NCBI RefSeq assembly: GCF_004005935.1
Contig: NZ_SACQ01000003.1
Location: 186,001-250,000 of the forward strand
Reading direction: 5' to 3'
Length of the DNA: 64,000 bases
From: Neptunomonas marina
GTDB lineage: Bacteria > Pseudomonadota > Gammaproteobacteria > Pseudomonadales > Balneatricaceae
A model generated the notes under the pieces. That model did no database searches. It was not told the DNA's origin and worked only from the letters and a program-made list of their open reading frames with translations. The first letter of the stretch is position 1; every line of letters begins with the position of its first letter. Below, one piece after another: positions 49,886-58,418 of this stretch. Made by a program: the position numbers and the translations under genes.

Positions 49886-50626
49886 TCACACGGATGTGAC
49901 GCGCTGTAAAAATGCTCTCGTTCGTGGATCCTTGGGTTGATCAAAAAGTTGGGCAGGCGGGCCCTGTTCGACAATTTTACCCCCTTCCATAAACACAACG
50001 CGATCAGCCACTTCTCGAGCAAAGCGCATCTCGTGAGTCACGATCAACATAGTCTGCTTGCGCGTCGCAAGCGTCTTGATAAGTTGTAACACCTCTCCCA
50101 CCCACTCTGGATCAAGTGCTGATGTTGGCTCGTCGAACAGCATGATCTTAGATTGAGAGGCCATAGCACGGCCTATACCCACACGCTGCTGTTGTCCCCC
50201 TGATAACGATGCAGGGTAGCTATCTGCTTTATCTGCCAAACCAATATCTTGCAAAATGGCTTGCGCCTTTTTATAGGCTTCCGCCTTTGGCTGCTTCCAA
50301 ACGGTAATCAAACCTTCTGCAATATTCTCTAATGCTGTTTTATGCAAAAACAAACCATAGTTTTGGAAAACAAAGCTGGTTTTTCGGCGCAAACCTAAGG
50401 TCTGCTCTTTGCTCGCGTGAGCAACGGGGACCTCTTCACCATCGAGCGAGATACTGCCAGCATCTGGCGTTTCAAGGAGGTTCACACAGCGCAAAAGCGT
50501 AGACTTTCCTGTACCGGAGGGGCCAATAATGGCGACAATTTCACCCTCTTCAATATCTAGGTCAATACCGTTAAGCACAGGTGCACTGCCGTTAAATGAT
50601 TTTGTTAAGTTACGTATTTTAATCAT
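49886..50626 (-). CDS. amino-acid ABC transporter ATP-binding protein (TcyN/YecC-like)
   Basis: ATPase of a polar amino-acid importer, 246 residues. Walker [10 protein letters not shown] near 37, signature [16 protein letters not shown], and Walker [14 protein letters not shown]. Together with the next two genes it forms a FliY-YecS-YecC-like set, making cystine or a related sulfur amino acid the likely cargo. It overlaps the permease gene by four bases. Confidence 0.87.
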   Translation of the reverse strand: MIKIRNLTKSFNGSAPVLNGIDLDIEEGEIVAIIGPSGTGKSTLLRCVNLLETPDAGSISLDGEEVPVAHASKEQTLGLRRKTSFVFQNYGLFLHKTALENIAEGLITVWKQPKAEAYKKAQAILQDIGLADKADSYPASLSGGQQQRVGIGRAMASQSKIMLFDEPTSALDPEWVGEVLQLIKTLATRKQTMLIVTHEMRFAREVADRVVFMEGGKIVEQGPPAQLFDQPKDPRTRAFLQRVTSV

Positions 50627-51294
50627 CGCTGGTACGCCTTACTCAACTTAGCTTCTAAATACAGTTGTAACTGGGTAAAAAGGACCACCACAACCCAATA
50701 GATCAGCGCCACTGCCAAGAAACTCTCGAAAAAGCGAAAACTAGACGAGGCTTCCATCTGGGCCGTTGCCATCAACTCCACTACCCCCAGTGTAAATGCG
50801 AGCGATGTGGACTTGATCATGTCGATAAATTGGTTCATCAACGAAGGCAACGCTATACGTGCGGCCTGCGGCAGAATGATCCGGCGCATCGCCATCGCAG
50901 GCGACTGACCAATCGAGAGCGCCGCCTCCATTTGGCTTCGATCGATCCCTAAAATCGCCGCACGTATTGTCTCAGCCATGTAAGCCGAGAAATGTAATGA
51001 CAGCCCAATGACAGCCGCTGTAAATGCATCAATACCCACCAGCACTGGGAAGACCTGCGGCAACCCGTAATACAGCAGAAAGAGCTGCACCAGCAGAGGC
51101 GTTCCACGGAAAAAGGAGATCACAACCTGCACGATCCAATCGAGCACCGGTACCTTAAACACCCTCACAATAGCCATCGCGGTCGCTAATGTCAGCGCGA
51201 TCACGAGGCCGAGAGAGGCCATCTTCATGGTTAGCCCAAGATAGCCTAGTAAAATCGGTATGATCTCTAAAAAGTATGAAACATCAAAACCCAT
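50623..51294 (-). CDS. amino-acid ABC transporter permease (TcyL/YecS-like)
   Basis: A 223-residue inner-membrane permease of the HisM family with about five helices. The start [20 protein letters not shown] and the ABC coupling loop ([20 protein letters not shown]) with the EAA motif are present. Overlaps the ATPase gene by four bases and follows the binding-protein gene by 26 bases. Confidence 0.87.
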   Translation of the reverse strand: MGFDVSYFLEIIPILLGYLGLTMKMASLGLVIALTLATAMAIVRVFKVPVLDWIVQVVISFFRGTPLLVQLFLLYYGLPQVFPVLVGIDAFTAAVIGLSLHFSAYMAETIRAAILGIDRSQMEAALSIGQSPAMAMRRIILPQAARIALPSLMNQFIDMIKSTSLAFTLGVVELMATAQMEASSSFRFFESFLAVALIYWVVVVLFTQLQLYLEAKLSKAYQR

Positions 51295-51320
51295 GTTAAC
51301 GCCCTACTCGCTTCTACGAT

Positions 51321-52073
51321 CTACTGCGCGGTGATATCCGTATCGAACCACTTATTAGAGATAGCCGCTAAGGTGCCATCTTTGCGCATCGCTTCAAGTG
51401 TGCTGTCTAGCTCCGCTTTCAACGCTTTTCCCTGCGCGTTATTTAGCAATGGCCACGCATTCTCAATCTTTTCAAATATCTCCCCCGCATGAGCAAAAGG
51501 TAAACGGTGCTCCTTAATCAACTGCGCAGATGAAATACGATCCATCACAAAGGCATCAATACGGCCAAGCATTAGCTCTTGCTCGATCCCTGTATCATAG
51601 GTTTTGATTTTGATCTGATCACTATTTGGCAATCCTCGTAGCAAAGACTCGTAGTTTGAGCCTAGGTTAACTGCCACAACTTTGCCGCTTAGGTCTTGTG
51701 GCCCTTTTATGTCAGAACCTTTGCGCGTCACAACCTGAGCACCATCGATCACGTAAGGTGCTGAGAAAAGATATTTAGCTTTACGCGCCTCTGTCATGGT
51801 GATCTGATTTGAGATTGTATCGATCCGGCCGCTTTCCAGTAGCCCGAAAAGACCAGAGAAGTTGGACGTTACAAACTCAACGTTATAGCCATTGCGTTTA
51901 CCGATCTCTTTCCAAAGATCAACCTCAAACCCTTGCAGTACATCCTGCTTCTTAAATGTAAACGGGAAGTAACTACCCGACATACCTACACGTACAGTTT
52001 CCTCTGCAATTGATGCAGCACTTGCACTCACCAAGGCTACCGCCAACACAACTTGTTTGAAAAACTTTTTCAC
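51321..52073 (-). CDS. amino-acid ABC transporter binding protein (TcyJ/FliY-like)
   Basis: Periplasmic receptor of the importer. The 250-residue precursor begins at GTG 52073 (GCGAGG five bases upstream) with a signal peptide KKFFKQVVLAVALVSASAA. The fold signature GYNVEFVTSNFSGLFGLLES, DTISNQITMTEARKAKYLFS and the C-terminus MRKDGTLAAISNKWFDTDIT closely follow E. coli FliY, a cystine-binding protein. Substrate remains an inference. A longer frame to 52151 adds residues not expected in a signal peptide. Confidence 0.82.
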   Translation of the reverse strand: MKKFFKQVVLAVALVSASAASIAEETVRVGMSGSYFPFTFKKQDVLQGFEVDLWKEIGKRNGYNVEFVTSNFSGLFGLLESGRIDTISNQITMTEARKAKYLFSAPYVIDGAQVVTRKGSDIKGPQDLSGKVVAVNLGSNYESLLRGLPNSDQIKIKTYDTGIEQELMLGRIDAFVMDRISSAQLIKEHRLPFAHAGEIFEKIENAWPLLNNAQGKALKAELDSTLEAMRKDGTLAAISNKWFDTDITAQ

Positions 52074-52552
52074 AAAGACCTCGCTCCCTTTATGTATAAC
52101 CAAAGGAAATTTACAAAATGATTTTAATACCTTTGGGAAATATACATCCAACGTAAACTAAAGTCTAACTCTGCTAATGAGCTAACACGAAACAGACCGT
52201 TGCAAGAATTCATCTGATCCAGATACTGACGGGTTCAAGGTCGACCAGCTATCGATTTATTTAGCACGGTAGCAACAGGTAAATTCAAACAAAATACGGA
52301 TAGTGACAACGCACTTTAGTTACCATGTAAACTAAACGAAACACCTTAATAGAGCGCCCTACAGACAATTTGTAATTAGCTTATAAGGAAAAATATAAAA
52401 CAAATGCCTGGATTTTTTGAGTTGTATCAGAAATGCAACAAACAAGTTAAACTTTCTGCTACTTTCACCTGGCGAAGCCTTCCGAACATGACTTAGCTGT
52501 GCCTAAAATACGCATAAGACATATACGATATAACGCTATGCGTGGAGTCCTT
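52074..52552. promoter_or_regulatory. divergent intergenic region, ABC transporter / nsrR
   Basis: About 480 bases without a gene. CCAAAGG (52100-52106) and CCTTTGG (52130-52136) form an inverted repeat just upstream of the transporter, and GTAAACTAAA occurs as a direct repeat at 52153-52162 and 52327-52336. These may be regulator sites. No NsrR-type palindrome was recognised. Confidence 0.35.
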
Positions 52553-52981
52553 ATGCGCCTAACTGCCTTTACAGACTATGGCTTACGAACACTCATCTAC
52601 TTGGCCTGCCTGCCGCCGGAACAGCTCAGCAGCGTCAGCGAGGTATCCAACACTTATCAGGTCTCACAAAACCACATGGTTAAAGTCGTAGGACAATTGC
52701 GCAAGCTCGGTTATATCGAAGCCTATCGTGGTAAAAATGGCGGCATTACGCTCGCTAAGCCCGCCGAAGAGATATGCATTGGCGAAGTCATCGTTGCCCT
52801 AGAGAACCACTTGGATGGGGTTGACTGCGCTGGCACAAAATGCCGTTTACAACCCGCGTGTCAACTACGCCAGGCACTAAATGAAGGAATGCAGGCGTTT
52901 GTCGATGTTATGAATCAATATTCGTTAGCCGACGTAACAGCGGATAAAGAACGCATCAAACCGCTGCTCTTTGGCGCATAA
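52553..52981 (+). CDS. nsrR: nitric-oxide-sensing repressor NsrR (Rrf2 family)
   Basis: Iron-sulfur repressor of nitric oxide detoxification genes. The 142-residue protein starts RLTAFTDYGLRTLIYLACLP, the Rrf2 helix-turn-helix continues in NTYQVSQNHMVKVVGQLRKL, and the cluster cysteines Cys92, Cys97 and Cys103 (VDCAGTKCRLQPAC) have exactly the spacing of E. coli NsrR. This distinguishes it from IscR. The ATG at 52553 has GGAG five bases upstream. Its NO-related targets are not next to it. Confidence 0.88.
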   Translation: MRLTAFTDYGLRTLIYLACLPPEQLSSVSEVSNTYQVSQNHMVKVVGQLRKLGYIEAYRGKNGGITLAKPAEEICIGEVIVALENHLDGVDCAGTKCRLQPACQLRQALNEGMQAFVDVMNQYSLADVTADKERIKPLLFGA

Positions 52982-53007
52982 AAAACTGCCTATCGAATGA
53001 TAGGCAG
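52981..53007 (-). terminator. terminator of pta, overlapping the nsrR stop
   Basis: Nine-base-pair stem CTGCCTATC / GATAGGCAG with loop GAAT; on the minus strand it is followed by TTTTTT, so it ends the leftward ald-xsc-pta transcript. Confidence 0.85.
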
Positions 53008-53070
53008 AAAGATCAGCAAAAGCGCTGAGAGAGTTAAGCAAAGCACTAACGTGCTCAATCACTACAAGGT

Positions 53071-54063
53071 TTACTGGGCCTGCACCACCGTGATAGCTAC
53101 TACATTCACGATATCCGTTACAGAGCAGCCTCGCGATAGGTCATTAGCAGGCTTATTTAAGCCTTGTAGAATAGGGCCGATCGCTTCCGCTTTGCCGATG
53201 CGCTCGGCAAGTTTATAGCCAATGTTGCCCGCTTCTAAATTCGGGAATACCAGCACATTGGCGCGACCATGAGTTTGGGAGTTGGCAACTTTACGCTCGG
53301 CGATTTCAGCGACAATCGCAGCATCGAGCTGTACATCACCATCAATAATCATCTCGGGCCGTTGTGCTTTCACTCGGTTGGTTGCTTCAACCACTTTCGT
53401 TACTGCGGCGTGAGAGGCGCTGCCACTGGTGGAGAACGAGAGCATCGCAACCCGCGGCGCTTCACCCAGCAAATTTTGGGCGCTATCTGCAGCTGACATT
53501 GCGATATTAGCCAGTTGCTCAGCATCGGGATCTATTACTAATCCGCAATCAGAAAAGATGACCCCGCCCTTTAAATCATGAAATGGCTCACACAGCATCA
53601 TCAAGAAGAAACTTGAAACCAGTGAGCTTTGTGGCGCCATACCGATAATCTGAATCGCAGCACGTACGGTGTCGCCTGTTGTGTAAACAGCACCGGCTAC
53701 CGATCCATCCGCATCACCTTCACGCACCATCATTTGCGCATAGTGTAGCGGATCCGCGATTGCCTCTTCCGCCTGCGCCTTGGTCATACCCTTCGCTTTG
53801 CGCAGCGAATAGAAGACTTCAGCATAGCGCGAGCGTTCTGGCGCTGTTGCAGGATCAACCAGCTCAATACCGACCAAACTGATACCTTCCGCCTGCGCGA
53901 GGCTTTTTACGCGTGCTGCGTTACCCAGTACAACCACATTGGCGATACCACGCTCAACAGCGATCGCAGCAGCCTGCAGTACGCGTGCGTCTTCGCCTTC
54001 TGCTAGCACAATACGACGCGGCTCGGCTGCCGCACGTGCGAATATATTATTTAACGCTTTCAT
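53071..54063 (-). CDS. pta: phosphate acetyltransferase (short, sulfonate-type)
   Basis: Converts acetyl phosphate and CoA into acetyl-CoA. The 330-residue protein contains only the catalytic Pta domain (PF01515 type): RIVLAEGEDARVLQAA near 17, DADGSVAGAVYTTGDTVRAA near 117 and MLSFSTSGSASHA. It lacks the N-terminal DRTGG regulatory part of the 700-residue enzyme. Its place after xsc, which makes acetyl phosphate, points to use in sulfonate degradation. The ATG at 54063 is preferred over a GTG seven codons upstream. A hairpin lies between xsc and pta. Confidence 0.9.
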   Translation of the reverse strand: MKALNNIFARAAAEPRRIVLAEGEDARVLQAAAIAVERGIANVVVLGNAARVKSLAQAEGISLVGIELVDPATAPERSRYAEVFYSLRKAKGMTKAQAEEAIADPLHYAQMMVREGDADGSVAGAVYTTGDTVRAAIQIIGMAPQSSLVSSFFLMMLCEPFHDLKGGVIFSDCGLVIDPDAEQLANIAMSAADSAQNLLGEAPRVAMLSFSTSGSASHAAVTKVVEATNRVKAQRPEMIIDGDVQLDAAIVAEIAERKVANSQTHGRANVLVFPNLEAGNIGYKLAERIGKAEAIGPILQGLNKPANDLSRGCSVTDIVNVVAITVVQAQ

Positions 54064-54117
54064 CGTAGTCACCCACTCCGTCACGCTGGCGAATCCATTT
54101 GCCTCACATAGAGAAGA

Positions 54118-54140
54118 AACAGGGGCACAAGGCCCCTGTT
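54118..54140 (-). terminator. hairpin between xsc and pta
   Basis: Nine-base-pair stem AACAGGGGC (54118-54126) / GCCCCTGTT (54132-54140). On the minus strand it is followed by TCTTCTC, a weak T run. Probably a partial terminator or stabilising hairpin that sets the xsc to pta ratio. Confidence 0.5.
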
Positions 54141-54163
54141 GTAAAACGTGTTAAGCGAAAGGC

Positions 54164-55927
54164 TTAAACGAAGTCTTTGTACTTCTCTAGGTGACGTACA
54201 GGCTTAGACAGCGCGTCGCGGCGGAACGGATCGCCCAGCTCACGAGTACACATGATCTCGATAACCGTTGTCTTACGCTCTTCCATCTGCTTACGAATCG
54301 CTTCCTGAAGCGCAGGGCCTACATCTTCCAGCTTGTCTACAGTGACACCTTCTGCACCCATGGAGCGCGCGATATCAGCAAAGCTTGGATTCTCCAACTC
54401 ACCCGCTACGAAGCGGCGGTTGTAAAAATCTACTTGGTTTTTCTTCTCAGCACCCCATTGGCGGTTGTGGAAGACAATAGACGTTACCGGGATATCTTCA
54501 CGTACGCAGGTCATGATCTCCATCATCGACATGCCCCATGCGCCATCACCCGCGTAAGAGATACCCGGACGATCTGGCGCCGCCACCTTAGCACCGATCA
54601 TCGTTGGTAGCGCGTAACCGCAGTTACCAAAAGACATCGCTGCGAAGAAAGAGCGTGGACGCTCGAAGCGCAGGTAGCTGTTAGAAACGGAGTTGATGTT
54701 ACCGATATCAGTAGACACCATCACGTCAGCTGGCATCGCTTTTTCTAGCTCACGAAGTACCTGACGTGGGTGCAGCCAGCTGCCCTCTTCATCGTTCTGC
54801 TCAGCGATCATGTCTAGTGAGTATTCATCTTTCTCGTGAATCCACTCATCCAGCTCTTTCTCCCAAACTGCTTTTTCGTTTGCGATTGTCGCTTCACGCT
54901 CAGCTCGGTTTTCAAGACATTTTGGAGACATGCCCGCGAGACGTGCCATCAACGCTTTCGCAGCAGCTTTCGCATCACCGCAGATGCCTACGTCGATCTT
55001 TTTAACCAGACCTAGCATCTTCGCATTGCAATCCACTTGGATGATCTTGGCATCTTTCGGCCAGTAATCTAGGCCGTGCTGCGGCAGTGTACCGAAAGGC
55101 CCTAAACGCGTACCCAGTGCTAGGACAACATCCGCCTTAGCGATCAATTTCATACCCGCTTTCGAACCTTGGTAACCAAGCGGACCACACCACATTGGGT
55201 GAGATGCTGGGAAAGAGTCATTGTGCAGGTAAGAGTTCACAACTGGCATACCTAGCTGCTCAGAGATAGCGATCGCTTCATCCCATGCTTCACCGAGTAC
55301 AACACCACCACCAGAGATCATCACTGGGAATTCAGCATTGGCTAGTAGCTCAGCCGCCGCGTCTAGCGATGCTTCACCACCTGCAGAACGCTCAATGCGG
55401 ATTGGCTCAGGGATTTCACAGTTGATATCGCCATAGAAAAGGTCACGTGGAATATTCAGCTGTGTTGGGCCGTTTTCCAGCATGGCACGGTCGAAGCAAC
55501 GAGCTGTCAGTTCAGCCATACGGTTGTTGTTCACAACAGAGACTTGGTACTTAGTGATTGTTTCAAAGAAAGGCAACTGTTGAGCTTCTTGGAAACCACC
55601 TAGACCTTGGGAGTTTGTACCGGTTTCTGGTGTGATACAAACCACCGGAGAGTGCGCCCAGTACGCCGCTGCAATCGCAGTAACAAAGTTAGTAATACCT
55701 GGACCGTTTTGCGCAATACACACACCGTGGCGGCCAGAAACGCGTGAGTAACCGTCTGCCATGTGGCCTGCGCCCTGCTCATGCACGACAGGGATCAAGC
55801 GAATACCCGCAGGAGTAAAGATATCCATCGCATCCATGAAGGCAGAGCCCATGATGCCGAAACAGTCAGTTACGCCGTTTGCAACGAGTGTTTCCACCAT
55901 TGCTTCACTTGGAGTCATACGAGGCAT
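54164..55927 (-). CDS. xsc: sulfoacetaldehyde acetyltransferase
   Basis: Thiamine-diphosphate enzyme that cleaves sulfoacetaldehyde with phosphate into acetyl phosphate and sulfite, the desulfonating step of taurine and related sulfonate breakdown. The 587-residue protein has the three domains of the acetolactate-synthase superfamily. The ThDP motif begins GDGAWGMSMMEIMT and ends VFHNRQWG. The N-terminal Glu of VVHEQGAGHMADGY is the conserved cofactor-activating residue. Family identity is supported by its neighbours ald and pta. AAGGAA precedes the ATG. Sulfite produced must be oxidised or exported elsewhere. Confidence 0.93.
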   Translation of the reverse strand: MPRMTPSEAMVETLVANGVTDCFGIMGSAFMDAMDIFTPAGIRLIPVVHEQGAGHMADGYSRVSGRHGVCIAQNGPGITNFVTAIAAAYWAHSPVVCITPETGTNSQGLGGFQEAQQLPFFETITKYQVSVVNNNRMAELTARCFDRAMLENGPTQLNIPRDLFYGDINCEIPEPIRIERSAGGEASLDAAAELLANAEFPVMISGGGVVLGEAWDEAIAISEQLGMPVVNSYLHNDSFPASHPMWCGPLGYQGSKAGMKLIAKADVVLALGTRLGPFGTLPQHGLDYWPKDAKIIQVDCNAKMLGLVKKIDVGICGDAKAAAKALMARLAGMSPKCLENRAEREATIANEKAVWEKELDEWIHEKDEYSLDMIAEQNDEEGSWLHPRQVLRELEKAMPADVMVSTDIGNINSVSNSYLRFERPRSFFAAMSFGNCGYALPTMIGAKVAAPDRPGISYAGDGAWGMSMMEIMTCVREDIPVTSIVFHNRQWGAEKKNQVDFYNRRFVAGELENPSFADIARSMGAEGVTVDKLEDVGPALQEAIRKQMEERKTTVIEIMCTRELGDPFRRDALSKPVRHLEKYKDFV

Positions 55928-55989
55928 AGTCAGTTTTCCTTATTATTGGAGGGTGTGCCAAAAGCAGCACACCGGAGTTTCAATTCAAG

Positions 55990-57096
55990 TTATGGGTTGT
56001 AAGGCACGTATTCGCGTCCAAGTGCTGTTGCCACTTCTTCGCTAGTAATATTGCCGGCATGTACGTTGAGGCCATTCGCCAAATGCGGGTCGCGGCGCAG
56101 GGCCTCTTCCCAGCCAAGATCGGCCAAGGCAACGATGTAAGGTAAGGTTGCGTTGTTCAGTGCAAGCGTCGACGTGCGCGCTACAGCGCCCGGCATGTTG
56201 GCAACGCAGTAGTGCACAACATCATCCACGATGTAGGTGGGTTCTTGGTGTGTCGTTGGGTGTGACGTTGCAAAACAACCGCCTTGATCGATTGCCACAT
56301 CAACAACAGCAGCGCCTGGTTTCATCTGCGCGACCATCTCTTTTGTCACCAACTTTGGCGCAGCTGCACCCGGAATGAGCACGCCACCGATAACCAAATC
56401 TGCACTCAGAACATGCTCTTCAAGGGCTGCTTTGCTGGAATAAACCGTCTCAACTGACGTACCAAATTCAGCCACAAGGCGGCGCAGCACATCGATGTTA
56501 CGATCAAGAATCACGACCCGTGCACCTAGGCCAATCGCCATACGCGCTGCGTTACTGCCCACAACACCACCGCCGATGATCACGACTTTGGCAGGCTCAA
56601 CACCGGGAACACCGCCTAGCAACATGCCACGGCCCAACTTGGACTTCTCAAGGCACGCAGCTCCCGCCTGGATAGACATGCGGCCAGCGACTTCCGACAT
56701 CGGTGCCAGCAGCGGCAAACCGCCGTTAGGAGAGGTTACGGTTTCATAAGCGATACACGTTGCTTGGCTCGCCTGAAGGTCATCTGTTTGTTCTGGATCG
56801 GGCGCGAGGTGAAGATAGGTAAATAACAATTGGCCGGGGCGCAACATCTTGCGCTCTACCGCTTGAGGCTCTTTTACTTTGACGATCATATCTGCTGCGG
56901 CGAAGATCTCTTCTGCCGTCGCTGCAATGGACGCACCTGCTGCGCGGTAGTCATCATCGCTAAAGCCGATGCCAGCACCGCCATTGGTTTCAACAACCAC
57001 TTGATGGCCACGGCTCGTCAGCTCTTGCACACTTGCAGGCACCATACCGATACGGTATTCGTGGTTTTTTATCTCTTTAGGGACACCTATCAGCAT
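55990..57096 (-). CDS. ald: alanine dehydrogenase
   Basis: NAD-dependent oxidation of L-alanine to pyruvate and ammonia. The 368-residue protein has [20 protein letters not shown] at its start, the catalytic Lys in VKVKEPQ and His in [10 protein letters not shown], and the NAD fold [17 protein letters not shown]. In taurine users it regenerates the pyruvate acceptor for taurine:pyruvate aminotransferase, which fits its place ahead of xsc-pta; the transaminase gene itself is not in the window. AAGGAG lies six bases before the ATG. Confidence 0.93.
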   Translation of the reverse strand: MLIGVPKEIKNHEYRIGMVPASVQELTSRGHQVVVETNGGAGIGFSDDDYRAAGASIAATAEEIFAAADMIVKVKEPQAVERKMLRPGQLLFTYLHLAPDPEQTDDLQASQATCIAYETVTSPNGGLPLLAPMSEVAGRMSIQAGAACLEKSKLGRGMLLGGVPGVEPAKVVIIGGGVVGSNAARMAIGLGARVVILDRNIDVLRRLVAEFGTSVETVYSSKAALEEHVLSADLVIGGVLIPGAAAPKLVTKEMVAQMKPGAAVVDVAIDQGGCFATSHPTTHQEPTYIVDDVVHYCVANMPGAVARTSTLALNNATLPYIVALADLGWEEALRRDPHLANGLNVHAGNITSEEVATALGREYVPYNP

Positions 57097-57182
57097 CTCG
57101 CACTCCTTTATCTGTTTTTATTTACTTGGAGTTGGATGGAGCACTTCGGACGCAAAACCGAAATTTGCTGCCCCATCACGTT

Positions 57183-57212
57183 GTAAACAGATTAGGATCC
57201 AGCCCTGTTTAC
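57183..57212. promoter_or_regulatory. inverted repeat upstream of ald
   Basis: GTAAACAG (57183-57190) and CTGTTTAC (57205-57212) are exact inverted copies with a 14-base spacer, 87 bases upstream of the ald start. Candidate operator of the ald-xsc-pta operon, or a leader hairpin. A second inverted repeat AGCCAGCGC / GCGCTGGCT lies at 57275-57305 after the next gene's stop. Confidence 0.4.
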
Positions 57213-57334
57213 GAGTAGGGCCAGATAGTTGCCAGAGCTTACGCCAGTGAGTAGAAAGGCATTTCAAGGCGGGAAGCCAGCGCGAAAAGAACCGCAGCGC
57301 TGGCTATAACATATTGAAAAATATAATAATTAAT

Positions 57335-58216
57335 TTAGTTAGATTGGCGTTTCATTTGCTGAATGAGCAAACCCACGACAATAAGAACAAGGCCAACAAT
57401 CGTCGCCAAATGGATCTCTTCACCGATAATTGTGGCGAGCAATAACAGCGAGATAAAGGGCGAGATAAAGATCAAGTTACTGATACGGGCAGTGTTTTCG
57501 GTACTCTTAAGCGCCGTTAGCCACAGCACAAAGGTAATACCCATCTCAAAAAAGCCCACGTAACCGACCGCGAACCATCCCTGCCAAGGTACCGGTTGCC
57601 AAGCACCTTCCCACAGGCTCATTGCGCCAGACAACGGCAGAGAAACGATAAACCCCAGCAGCACCGACAGCACAGGATCAGCACTATTTTTGGCATTAAG
57701 AATCCAATACGAAGACCACAAAATCGTAGAGAACAGCGCCAAACCAACACCTAATGGACTATCAAATTGCAGCCCCAATATATCTCCCTTCGTGGCTATC
57801 ACCACAACACCTAGATAGCCAAAAAGGATTGCCCAGATATCGTAACGCCGAATGGGATGCCCCAAGAAAAATGCCGCCATCAAGGTCAAGGTGATCGCCC
57901 AACTATAGTTCAGCGGCTGAGCTTGTGAGGCGGGAAGCAGATCATAGGCGGCAAAGAGCACCAAATAGTAGGCCAAGGGGTTAATCAGCCCCATCGATAC
58001 AAAAAATAGCGGGCGCGAGCGAAACACATCGCCGATCAATGAAAGCTTCCCTTGAACACCGGCTACAAGCACCAGAGCAAGGATAGAAAATCCGCTCGAC
58101 AAAAACAGCATCTGGACCGGTGTAAAATAGCTCAAGGTAATTTTAAAGGCCGTTGCTACGGTGGACCAAAGCAATACCGCCCCTAAGGCAAACAACAGCG
58201 CTTTGCGCTCATTCAT
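57335..58216 (-). CDS. EamA/DMT-family transporter
   Basis: A 293-residue inner-membrane permease with ten predicted helices in two EamA repeats (first: ALLFALGAVLLWSTVATAFK; second around GVGLALFSTILWSSYWILNA). Substrate unknown. It stands alone between the sulfonate cluster and the prpE operon, so a link to export of a sulfonate product is possible but only positional. A GC-rich inverted repeat without a T run follows its stop. Confidence 0.8.
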   Translation of the reverse strand: MNERKALLFALGAVLLWSTVATAFKITLSYFTPVQMLFLSSGFSILALVLVAGVQGKLSLIGDVFRSRPLFFVSMGLINPLAYYLVLFAAYDLLPASQAQPLNYSWAITLTLMAAFFLGHPIRRYDIWAILFGYLGVVVIATKGDILGLQFDSPLGVGLALFSTILWSSYWILNAKNSADPVLSVLLGFIVSLPLSGAMSLWEGAWQPVPWQGWFAVGYVGFFEMGITFVLWLTALKSTENTARISNLIFISPFISLLLLATIIGEEIHLATIVGLVLIVVGLLIQQMKRQSN

Positions 58217-58418
58217 ATCTAACTACTTCCATCTTAAGGATATTGACGACCGACCAAGCCTAGCGCAGACATGCCTCTCAAGACCATAGATAGCGGTGAT
58301 GTGAAGCCCAAAAAGTCAGTGCGACCTGTTAGTTTTTAAAGGCCAATTACAATCACTTCGCCCTGAAACGAAAAATGGCACCCGAAGGTGCCATTGTTAG
58401 GTTTACCATCTATTGCCG
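58217..58418. other. intergenic region with the prpE terminator
   Basis: About 200 bases. The right part holds the strong minus-strand terminator at 58371-58397; nothing else was recognised. It should contain the promoter of the DMT gene. Confidence 0.4.
58371..58397 (-). terminator. rho-independent terminator after prpE
   Basis: Nine-base-pair stem AATGGCACC (58374-58382) / GGTGCCATT (58387-58395) with a TTCG loop on the coding strand and a T run after it. Ends the valine/propionate operon. Confidence 0.88.
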
